This document shows, in pieces, positions 55,781 through 64,000 of a stretch of DNA of 64,000 bases. Numbering within the stretch: the stretch's first letter is position 1; the number at the start of each line of letters is the position of its first letter. The translations under genes were made by a program, and so were the position numbers. The stretch spans positions 2,604,001-2,668,000 of the forward strand of contig OY725489.1 in the NCBI GenBank assembly GCA_963281255.1. The letters run 5' to 3'. Source of the stretch: Aphrocallistes beatrix. Taxonomy: Eukaryota; Porifera; Hexactinellida; Sceptrulophora; Aphrocallistidae. Under the pieces are notes generated by a model. That model saw only the letters and a program-made list of their open reading frames with translations, searched no databases and had not been told where the DNA came from.

Positions 55781-56240
55781 GTCATCGAGAAATGCTGCGT
55801 TAGCATTGTGGTATGGCGTCATTATTACTTCTCAAAAAGTGAAAATTGAGGAAATTTTGATTTTCGATTGATATCATCGATTATAACAGTAGGCCAGACC
55901 AGGGTTTCATCCAGCTTTCCAATGTCATACGCCTAAATGGACGCCACCATTTTTCAACGCGCCTAGACTCACTTTTATATAGCATTTTTATATATGTTTT
56001 GTGCTGCACGCTTAAGTAGGCGTATGCCGCGCGCCAAGCCTTAAAAAATCATACGCCTAATTATGATCCATGGGATCAAATACGCGCCTCTAGGCGCGCT
56101 CAGTACGCCTAGATGAAAGCCTGGGCCAGACGTACGAGTATTTAGAGATGTAATCTACCTCATAATGAATCAATCTGAGCCTAGGTAACAAATGACATCT
56201 CCGTTGGGCATAAGTGCACGCCAGCCCCGAGGCATAAAGC
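55780..56240 (+). mobile_element. Diverged Helitron copy H14 with a hAT MITE inside
   Basis: GATATCATCGATTATAACAG, then after the hAT insertion GTATTTAGAGATGTAATCTACC, follow the family order. The copy is well diverged and its ends are eroded. It gives a clean target site for the hAT element. Confidence 0.6.
55900..56123. mobile_element. hAT MITE, 224 bp, TSD GGCCAGAC
   Basis: CAGGGTTTCATCCAG at the left and CTAGATGAAAGCCTG at the right are inverted ends. The exact 8-bp duplication GGCCAGAC lies at 55892-55899 and 56124-56131. The interior is rich in TACGCC and GGCGCG. Confidence 0.94.
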
Positions 56241-56489
56241 TAGCCTTAATTATTGTTCAGAAGTCACAAACCTTAAGGTTGGCCTTTCCTATGGGCATTT
56301 TGTTTTTTATCAAAAATTTGCCAAAAGTCCTTTTTAACCATTTAAGGATAACTAAAGGGGTTCTAAACAATAATTTTGATTTTTAGAATTTTAAAGCAAA
56401 TATTTCGTCACTTAGAGCCACTTGTACCACCTGGTGTCGCCTAAAAAAGGACACATTTTCTCTCATATCCATAACTTCTTTGAACCATG

Positions 56490-56740
56490 TCAGATCATCA
56501 TTTTAATGCTAAATTCGTGCTCAGCACTAAATTTCTAGCAATTTGATATATATATTGGACACATTCGGAGAAATTCTTTGGCTGCGGGTTCCTAGCAACG
56601 GCCAGGAATGTGAAAAAATTTCTGGACGTTGCTATGCACGGACAACCAAAAACTTCTCCAAATATGGTCAATATATATATCTAATTGCTGGAAATTTAGT
56701 GCTGAGCACGAATTTAGTATTAAAATGATGATCTGACATG
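56490..56740. repeat. Conserved internal palindrome of family K
   Basis: CATGTCAGATCATCATTTTA at the left is mirrored by TAAAATGATGATCTGACATG at the right. GCTCAGCACTAAATTT and CCTAGCAACGGCCAGGAA also have mirror partners. The same hairpin is present in K2 (about 60185-60435 with K3 inserted at its far edge), K3 (about 61258-61515) and K5 (about 62905-63195). Confidence 0.85.
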
Positions 56741-57349
56741 GTTGGAAGAAGTTATTGATCTCGAATTCCGGTGGACACGATCAAATGTGGTTATTTTTGT
56801 TGTGGCCGACTAGTCAGTAATGACCATTTTTTCCCACTTTTGATGGAGAAAATTTTGATATACCATATTTTGAAGTTAAGTAGTGCTATAAGTTGTCGAA
56901 TAAGGATATTTGCATGTTATTTAATATTCCAAAGCAGTTAAAACTAATGGACATTGAGGGACATATATAAATATTTTCTGAATCATATTTTCTGAGACTT
57001 TTTTTTCAGAAATTATAAAGGTGATAACTTTTTGTAAATTCAACATAGGGACAAAGACTTAACGGTGTCTGATAGATCTCGAAGAGTAGAACATAATGAA
57101 CAGACAGAATTTTGATAATTCAAATAAAAATAGAATTAAGAAAATTATAGTGTCAAAATTACTAAAAATAAAATTCCTCGGGTCTTTTGATGTGAATTTT
57201 TAACAATTTTCAACATTTCAAAAATCTGTCTGTTCTTTAGTTAGATCATCGATTTATGAATGGATTTGAAAAGTTTCTAATGGATTGTAAGCATATTGTT
57301 TCCGATTTCTTACAAAATTTTTTTAACTCTTTAATTATTTCAATTATTA

Positions 57350-57950
57350 ATGCAGTTTTGCAGATCCAATGCAGGAGGAGATTCTGGTTCTATCTCTCCA
57401 GACTCTCTCGTCCAATCACCCACCACCTCTACGCCCAGTACTGTTGGACTTTCCGGCCAGTTTTTTTATTTCGAGTTATCTTCCCAAGAGACAGCAGCTT
57501 CCTTCCACCAATCCCCTCCAACATCGAAAAGAGGGCGCCCTCGAAAGAAATTTCATGGAAATCAATACAGTCTCCCCAAAAAGACTGTCAAACTGGACGA
57601 ATCACGACCACATAAGAATGTAGGACACCGACTTCCTAAGAGAGGATATATATCCGATATATCAGTGCCAAAAGCGACTACTAAATCTCGAATATTATGC
57701 CGTTATCCAACCTCTAACCACACTGTTACAGTGAGTGCACACAGACCTAGAGGAATGCGGTTAGTTGATATGGAGATTCTATCCGATGTTTTCGCGTGTC
57801 TCAAATGTTCAGACTGCGGAGCCCCTTAGACCTTTATGAACATTCGTGGGAACATGGCTGGAGTACGCGTTTTCTTGTGAAATGTCACCGTTGTTCTTTA
57901 GTTGTCTCAGAATTTCCTTCCTCCAGACCTGATAAAAAAGTCTAACTATT
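57350..57950 (+). pseudogene. Kolobok/Mutator-like transposase N-terminal fragment
   Basis: The frame contains PPTSKRGRPRKKFHG (an AT-hook-like GRPRK), KNVGHRLPKRGY, then HRPRGMRLVDMEILSDVFAC and LKCSDCGA. After a one-base shift near 57825 it continues PLDLYEHSWEHG, STRFLVKCHRCSLVVSEF and PSSRPDKKV. RGMRLVDMEILSDVF followed by paired C-x-x-C is the start of the Mutator-like transposase domain seen in many invertebrate TTAA-target elements; the Kolobok label is my inference from the TTAA target. TTTTGCAG at about 57355-57362 would be a good splice acceptor. The catalytic core is missing. Confidence 0.65.
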
Positions 57951-57955
57951 TCCTT

Positions 57956-59100
57956 TTTCAAAAAGACGAAACATTTCTACATTACTACCTCACGGACAAC
58001 CTTGAAATTCTCCAAATGGTCAATATATATCAAATTGATTGAAGTGCAGTGCTGAACATGATTAAAATGATGTGCTGGCATACCTAAGAGAAGCTATACA
58101 GGGTGGCTGTTAAGTTCTTTCCCAAGCTTGATTAAGTTATATAATCTTAGTTATTATGGTCTTTAGAGATTGTAATTCAAATATTCTAAATGATTTTGAA
58201 TGATTTTTCGAGTGTAAGACCTAGAACTGTTTTTTGTATGGTGAGTTTTGTGGAGAAAATATGTCCTGCCCGCAGCGAAATTAGAGAATCAGGGTCACTG
58301 CTTCTGTAAAAGATGTCTCTATAATCGATGTTCCATGACGATTTAGCAGCAGATACCTTTCATTCACTATGAAAATATTTTACAAATCCATTGAATTCAT
58401 TATCAGAAACGAGATAAATAATTATTTCACGTTTTCAAATTAGGTATACTTTGCAAAATCGCCCAAGAATGGCACTTTTTTTTCACATCACCAAAAACTG
58501 ATCCAAATGGTTCTCAATTAATACTGATCTAAACTTCCTGTATATTTCTACAAATTTAGAGTGTTCGAGGAAATTGTGAGAACTAATTTGTCCTAGAATT
58601 AGAAGATTCTAGAAAGATAATGTGAAAAGCTGTGGGCCCTGATTCTCGAATTTCTCTGCGCGCCAGGACATATTTTCTTCACAAGACTCACCATACAAAA
58701 CACAGTTCTAGGTCTTAGACTCGAAAAATATTTTAAAATCATTGAGAGTATTTCAATTACAATCTCTAAAGACCAAAATGACTAAAATTGTTTGAGTATT
58801 AGAAATTTTATACTTAATCAAGCTTGGGAATGAACTTAAAATAACCCTGTAGATATGAGACATTTCGTTTTAAAAATGGGTCCTTTTTGGATTGACACCA
58901 GCTGGTACAAGAGGCACGAGAATATTTGCATCAATAGTATTTTGCGATATCCAGTATGGAAAAATGGAAATTAACTTCGAAATATGCACGTAAAATTTTG
59001 CTGGCAGTCTTCGAGTAGATCACATCCCAGCCTAACCTGCAAAAACCGCCGATAGTCCCCATTTTTGTTTTTAAAGCCACTAAATCCCCTCAAAAATGTA
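57956..59100 (-). mobile_element. Inverted fragment of family K, split by a MITE
   Basis: AATGGTCAATATATATCAAA then GATTAAAATGATGTGCTGGC, and after the MITE ATGAGACATTTCG and CACCAGCTGGTACAAG, follow the family in reverse order. Comparison with K1 shows that the MITE landed in a TAT of an otherwise continuous copy. Confidence 0.6.
58099..58849. mobile_element. Mariner-type MITE with ~230-bp inverted arms
   Basis: CAGGGTGGCTGTTAAGTTCT at the left and AACTTAAAATAACCCTG at the right start inverted arms of about 230 bp. These include CTTGATTAAG, GTCTTTAGAGATTGTAATT and GGACATATTTTCT mirrored by AGAAAATATGTCC. TA flanks both ends (58097-58098 and 58850-58851). Confidence 0.9.
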
Positions 59101-59429
59101 AATACTCCATGAAAGATGCATCCTTATGTGTTTTTGTCCTCAATGATTTGCTTAACTTTGGACTTTATTTCTTCCACCGTTACGAGCAACTTACCCTCCC
59201 ACCCGTTTATCTAAATCTCTCATATCTAAAAAAACTATTATATCTATCTCCTTACTTAATAATTTGAGTGCAATTATAAGATTCAGCAATGGTTTTGATA
59301 GGAGCAAAACTTTCTATGACGAAGTAGGCAGGTATGTGTCAAGTGTATTTGCTGATACTTGGTATGTAGCAGTGCTTTATTTCATAAAACGAATTAATTC
59401 TAGAATTCCGTCAAAAAAGATTGTTCTGA
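59101..59429. other. No recognisable feature
   Basis: Spacer before Helitron H12; a short open frame (from 59264) runs into the Helitron and is not supported. Confidence 0.4.
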
Positions 59430-59828
59430 GTTCAGACGAAAATGTCCACTCATCATGGAATTATTACGTCATTTTCACCTTTTTAATAATCAGAAATTTC
59501 AGTTTCTCGACTAGAACTCAGCCATTTTAAGATACAGAAAGCTGAAGTTTTAAGAGAATATGCACATTAATGTTCTTTACAATAATGTAACTATCATCAA
59601 AGATGATCACTAACCACTATCATGATGTAATCATAATGCATCGTAAATTTAAAAAATTTCAAATTTGGTGATTTTTCGAGTGATATCGATTTTAACAGTA
59701 AGACAAACATATTTAGAGATGTCATCCCCGTTTTAATTAATCAATGTGACCCCAGGTGCCCTAAGTGCTCCTTTTGCAGACACAAAGTGTCCGCCAGCCG
59801 CGCAGCCCATGCAATCGAAGCACGCATG
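59430..59828 (+). mobile_element. Helitron copy H12, 5'-truncated
   Basis: It starts in GAGTTCAGACGAAAATGTCC and follows the family to the 3' hairpin, ending AGCACGCATG before T. The terminal CTTG has become CATG in this copy. Confidence 0.75.
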
Positions 59829-60454
59829 TTGCTTCAATATATTAACCTAATTTGATTTATAAATTTGAATCATGCCACTATGGCTAACAATACAACATAT
59901 CTAAATTTATCCAAATTAATGACAAAAAGATCTATACAAGCTCTAAATGTTGCTTTTAAGGTTGGTGTTTCCCATGGGACACTTGTTTTTACAAAAAATG
60001 TGCCCAAATTGCTTTTTTATCCTTTTTAGATCCTTATAGGGGTTCTAAACAATAAATCCGATTTTAAAAACTCCAACTCCAATATTTCGCCATTTTGAGC
60101 CACTTGTATCACCTGGTGTCGCTCTAAAAACGACACATTTTAAATGCGAAATATCCCACAGCAATAACTTATTTTAAAAGTGCCAGATCATCTTTTTAAT
60201 GAATTCATCCTCAGCACTAGATTTCCAGCAATTTGATATATATATTGACCATATTTGGAAACATTTTTGTTCGATCGTGCCTAGCAATGGCCAGGAATTT
60301 TTTAACATTCCTGACCGTTGCTAGGAAAAGACAACCAAAATATTCCCCAAATATGGTCAATATAGTATATATCAAATTGATGAATATTTAGTGCTGAGCA
60401 CGAATTCGGCATTAAAGTTGGCCTTTCTTATGGGCATTCTCTTTTTTATCAAAA

Positions 60455-60946
60455 CAAGCGCGCTTCGCTTGCTTGCCCTGCGCGGCTAGCGGACACTTCG
60501 TGTCCGCCGGAGGCTCCCTTCGGTCGCCTGGAGTCACATTGGTTAATTATAAGGGAGATAACATCTCTAAATATGTCTGTTCTACTGTGTTAATCGATAT
60601 CACTCGGAAAATCACCAAATTTGTGAAATTAAAAATTTTTGATGCGTAATGATGACGTCATAACAAAGTGATGAGTCATCATTTTTTGATGAAAGTCGCA
60701 TCATATGTGAGGTATGTTAGTATACAGATTCTATTAAAATTTCAGCCTTCTATCTCCTATAATGGCTGAGTTATTCCCGAATAACTGTGTTGCTTAACTT
60801 TTAAAAATGTGACAATGACGTCATAATTCCATGATGAGTCGACATTTTGCTCTGAACTCAGAACTTCCTGGAGCCATAGCCAAAAGACTCACACATGCCA
60901 AAAATCAGCCTTTTGCGCCCGGCATTTTCCTCAATCAATTCGTTAC

Positions 60947-61032
<86 letters not shown>

Positions 61033-61069
61033 GTACACATACACAATAATCGAGTTTTAATAGTAAGGA
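60455..61069 (-). mobile_element. Complete Helitron copy H13 at a verified A|T site
   Basis: CAAGCGCGCTTCGCTTGC after AAAA marks the inverted 3' end. AGTTTTAATAGTAAGGA before T marks the 5' end. The host is family K. K1 reads ATCAAAAATTTGCCAAAAG at this point, whereas here the sequence is ATCAAAA, the Helitron, then TTGGCCAAAAT. The insertion therefore lies between A and T with no duplicated bases, the Helitron signature. It contains the longest TA tract in the window. Confidence 0.92.
60949..61031. repeat. (AT)n microsatellite
   Basis: About 41 uninterrupted AT units lie in the 5' sub-terminal tract of Helitron H13. Every other copy has a shorter TA-rich tract at the same point. Confidence 0.97.
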
Positions 61070-62191
61070 TTGGCCAAAATTCCTTTTTAATCATTTTTAG
61101 GATCACTAAAGGGGTTCTAAACATTAATTTTACTTTTTAAAATTTCAATGCTAATATTTCACCACTTGGACTCTTAGAGGCACTTGTACCACCTGGTGTC
61201 GCCTAAAAAAGCACACATTTTTGATACGGAAAGTCTCATATCGATTACTTCTTTGAACCATGTTAGATCATCATTTTAAAGCTAAATTCGTGCTCAGCAC
61301 TAAATTTCCAGCAATTTGATGTATATATTAGACATATTTGGAGACATTCTTTGGATGCGGGTTCCTAGCAACGGCCAGGAATGTGAAAAAAATTCCTGGC
61401 CGTTGTATGCACGGACATCCAAAAAATTCTCCAAATATAGTCAATATATATATCAAATTGCTGGAAAATTATTGAGGAGCACGAATCTAGTGATAAAATG
61501 ATGATCTGACATGGTTCAAAGAATTTATTGATCTCGGATTCCGGCGGACACTATCGAATGTGGTTATTTTTGGGTGGCCAGGCATCACTGACCAGTTTTT
61601 TACCCTTTTGATGAAGAAAAATTTTGATATACCATTATTCGAAGTTAAGTACTGCTATAAGTTGTCAAATAATGATATTTGCATGTTATTTAATAGAAAA
61701 GTTTCTAAAAGATTGTAGGAATATTGTTTCCGATTTCTTCCTTGTAAATTGCCCAAATTTTAAAAAAAAAATTTCTATTGTTTGGATTATTTCAATTATT
61801 AATGCAGTTTTGCAGATGACTCTGCGATTCAAATCTGCACTGAAAAAATTAAATGAATCGGTTGAAAAAGTCAAAAGTTAGCTATTATAGGAAAGGCCAA
61901 CTTTAAAATAACGACTTGGCATAGTCAAATAAAGTGATCGATAAGGAATTTCGGCGGATACTATCTGACATGGTCATTTTGAGGCCCCAGGCATAACTGA
62001 CAACTTTTTCACACTTTTGAAGGTGTCATGATGTGAAAATATTTGATATGCCACATTTTGAAACTAAGTACTACTATAAGTTGTTGATTTTGGATGTTTG
62101 GATGTTATTTAATACTAGGACACAGTAAAAACTATTGGAAATCAAGACATCGAATAAAATTGCTTTGTTGCCTGTTTTTAGCACTTATTAA

Positions 62192-62685
62192 GGTTGGTCT
62201 TTCCAATAATAGCTAACTTTTGACTTTTTCAACCCATTCATCTCATTTTTTCAGTGCAGATTTGAATCGCAGAGTTATCTGCAAAACTTCATTAATAATT
62301 GGAATAATTCAACATATAAAAATTATTTGAAAAAAATTTGATCAATTTACAAGGAAGAAATCGGACACAATATGCTTACAATCCTTTAGAAACTTTTCAA
62401 ATTCATTCATAAATCGATAATCTAACTAATTACAACAGACATATTTTTGAAATTTTGAAAATTGTTAAAAATTCACACCAAAACACCCGAGGAATTTTGT
62501 TTTTGGTAATTTTGACACTATTTTTTTCATAATTCTATTTTTAATCGTAATATCAAAGTTTTGTCTGTTCATTATGTTCTATTCTTCGATATCTATCAAA
62601 AACCGTCGAGTTATCGCCCATATGTTGAATTTACAAAAAGTTATCACCTTTATAATCGCTGTGAAAAAGTCTCAGAAAATAGGAT
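62192..62685 (-). mobile_element. TTAA element fragment K4, inverted
   Basis: GGTTGGTCTTTCCAATAATA after TTAA (62188-62191) is the inverted right end of the family. It is followed by the reverse of the K1 region around 57000-57370 (CTGCAAAACTTCATTAATAA, GAAATCGG, AAAAAGTTATCACCTTTATA). It stops at TATTTTCTGAG-equivalent sequence next to K5. Confidence 0.75.
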
Positions 62686-62689
62686 TTAA

Positions 62690-63325
62690 GGTTGGCCTTT
62701 CCTATGGGAATTTTGTTTTTTAACAATAATATGCCAAAAGACCTTTTTAATCATTTTTAGATCCCTAAAGGGGTTCTAAACATTAATTTCGATTTTTAGA
62801 TTTTCAATGCAAATATTTCTCAACTTAGAGCCACTTGTACCACCTGGTGTCACCCAAAAAAGGACACATTTTTGAACCGAAATGTCACATATCCATAACT
62901 TCTTTGAACCATGTCAGATCAACATTTTAATGAAATTCGTCCTGCATTTTAATGAAATTCGTCCTAAAATTCGTCCTCAGCACTAAATTTCCAGCAATTT
63001 GATATATATATTGGACACATTTGGATAAATTCTTTGGCTGCGGGTTCCTAGCAACGGCCAGGATTGTGAAAAATTGCTAGCCGCTGCTATGTACGGACAT
63101 CCAAAAAATTATCCAAGTATTGTCAATATATATATCAAGTTGCAGGAAGTTAGTGCTGAGCACGAATTTAGCATTAAAATGATGATCTAACATGGTTCAA
63201 AGAAGTTATTGATCTGGGATTCCGGCGGATACTATCGAATGTGGTCATTTCTGAGTGGCCAGTCATCAATGACCAGTTTTTCACACTTTTGATGGTGAAA
63301 ATTTTTGATTGACCATATTTTGAAT
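62690..63325 (+). mobile_element. TTAA element fragment K5, host of an L element
   Basis: GGTTGGCCTTTCCTATGGGA after TTAA (62686-62689) starts a left half with the internal palindrome. It ends at ATATTTTGAATTTAA. K1 reads TATTTTGAAGTTAAGTAGTG at the same place, so the L-family element entered at that TTAA. Confidence 0.8.
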
Positions 63326-63598
63326 TTAAGGATACCGCCCTCGAAAAATCTTGCCTGGCGTAAAAAAAAACAGCAAAATGTTTTATTGCTAATTTCATTG
63401 TATTACTGATCGGTCTACCATCTGATAGCACTATTTGGACGGCATTTTCTTTTATTTTTTGCGAAATAACCCCCTAAAGTTTAGCGTTAATAAAAAATGA
63501 AAAATTATTAGAGGATTTTAACTCATTTACCAATTAGTTTTTAACTTATTTGATATTTAATAATGATATGAACCTTAACATTGTTTTAGCACCTTTGG

Positions 63599-64000
63599 CA
63601 GGGTTACCATACGTCCTTTTTTAGAAAGGACAGTCCTTCTTTTTTGCTACCTGTCCTTTTTAAAATATGCTGTCCTTTTTGTCCTTTTTCTTCGCTTTTT
63701 GTCCTTATTGTCCTTTTTGTTCTTATAAACTCATTCTTGTCCTTTTACGTTTTACTTGTATATTATATACTAGAATGGCTATCATGATGATTTAGCATAT
63801 TTTGGAAATCGAAACCCTAGGTGAGAATTTACATATATGTCCGCAGCTTCACAAAAAAATTCAAACCGATATCTCTTAAACTCATGTCTGTACACCACAA
63901 ACGGCCGGACACCAGCACTCATTTTAGAACTGTGCTACTATAACATTATATTGGATCAGAGATCCAATATAATGATATAGAAGCACACTAAAAACATTCA
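63599..64000. mobile_element. hAT-like element, left part, rich in GTCCTTTTT
   Basis: CAGGGTTACCATACGTCC is a typical hAT-type left end. About eight GTCCTTTTT or CCTTTTTGT blocks follow within 170 bp. The right end lies outside the window, so no target duplication can be checked. Confidence 0.4.
63945..63973. other. Perfect 13-bp hairpin
   Basis: ATTATATTGGATC, a three-base loop AGA, and GATCCAATATAAT form an uninterrupted stem of 13 pairs. It may be a fragment of another palindromic element continuing beyond the window. Confidence 0.7.

Larger units (their letters stand above)
56277..57955 (+). mobile_element. TTAA-target element, family K, coding copy (K1), 3' part lost
   Basis: It begins GGTTGGCCTTTCCTATGGGC directly after TTAA (56273-56276), like copies K2 to K5. 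It carries the family's internal palindrome at about 56490-56740. From about 57350 it carries a transposase gene fragment that the other copies lack, so this is the nearest to an autonomous member. The 3' part is lost at about 57955, where an inverted piece of the same family follows. Confidence 0.75.
60416..61902 (+). mobile_element. Complete non-autonomous TTAA element K3 (872 bp plus Helitron)
   Basis: The ends AGTTGGCCTTTCTTATGGGC and AGGAAAGGCCAACT are inverted, with TTAA at 60412-60415 and 61903-61906. After removal of Helitron H13 it measures about 872 bp. It keeps the internal palindrome. A short 3' frame after TTTTGCAG reads MTLRFKSALKKLNESVEKVK, then S and a stop, possibly the last exon of the autonomous parent. 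Confidence 0.9.
59960..62187 (+). mobile_element. TTAA element copy K2, host of K3
   Basis: GGTTGGTGTTTCCCATGGGA follows TTAA at 59956-59959. K2 runs to GAATTCGGCA at 60411, is interrupted by K3, and resumes at 61907 with AATAACGACTTGGCATAG. The same junction in K1 reads straight through ...GTATTAAAATGATGATCTGAC, so K3 inserted exactly at a TTAA of K2. The right end is not preserved. Confidence 0.8.
63330..64000. mobile_element. TTAA-target element, family L, left part
   Basis: GGATACCGCCCTCGAAAAATC after TTAA mirrors the right end at 26979-26997. The interior near 63510-63597 matches 25260-25350. It is interrupted at 63599 by a hAT-like end and runs off the window. Confidence 0.6.

Noticed and set aside
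60831-61140. Frames rich in Ile-Tyr repeats
   Set aside because: Translation of an (AT)n microsatellite within a Helitron.

Overview
This is a transposon-packed, AT-rich stretch of an animal nuclear genome. The element set (Helitron, Harbinger, piggyBac, Tc1/mariner, pogo-like, hAT, TTAA-target elements and Gypsy) and two copies of a transposase-like protein family that I recall from arthropods and cnidarians suggest an invertebrate. I cannot name the species. I see no operons, no rRNA, no tRNA I would defend, no CRISPR array and no convincing ordinary host gene. The nearest to a gene are a short two-exon THAP-domain locus (39339-39842), a DLK/CxWD-family locus at 53269-55257 with few breaks, and its divergent neighbour at 52238-53055, which keeps an intron.

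Layout. 1-3488 is a composite unit with inverted ends, a hAT scrap and a 22-bp minisatellite. 3906-4973 is a near-perfect 1.07-kb palindrome with a 7-bp target duplication. 6655-13799 is a nested stack: a minus-strand Helitron is split by a fold-back unit carrying a CXC-domain fragment and by a second Helitron. The fold-back unit holds a pogo-like element, which in turn holds a 3.2-kb Harbinger element with both of its genes. 16128-18674 holds a broken piggyBac gene between MITEs. 19080-21900 is an old, heavily broken Gypsy fossil cut by two MITEs. 22285-25200 is three fused Helitrons with a TIR element inside one and a hAT MITE inside that. 25201-30794 holds a TTAA-end element and hAT remnants.

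31674-36140 is a young but broken Gypsy retroelement with 171-bp LTRs, sitting inside a fold-back repeat. 37842-39202 is a Tc1 element. 41376-43076 and 52238-55257 hold three loci of the DLK/CxWD-motif family. 46134-50291 has a second Harbinger remnant and a hAT gene split by a mariner-type MITE. 50313-52208 is a chain of chimeric Helitron pieces. 55780-64000 is a nest of two TTAA-target families, one with a conserved internal palindrome and a partial Kolobok/Mutator-like transposase gene.

The most useful material is the natural 'empty site' comparisons between repeat copies. They show a Helitron inserted at A|T without duplication and TTAA elements inserted exactly at TTAA. Two further points stand out: more than a dozen copies of one non-autonomous Helitron family with frequent end-to-end fusions, and the DLK/CxWD family, whose function is open. 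All calls come from reading the sequence; no database search was run.
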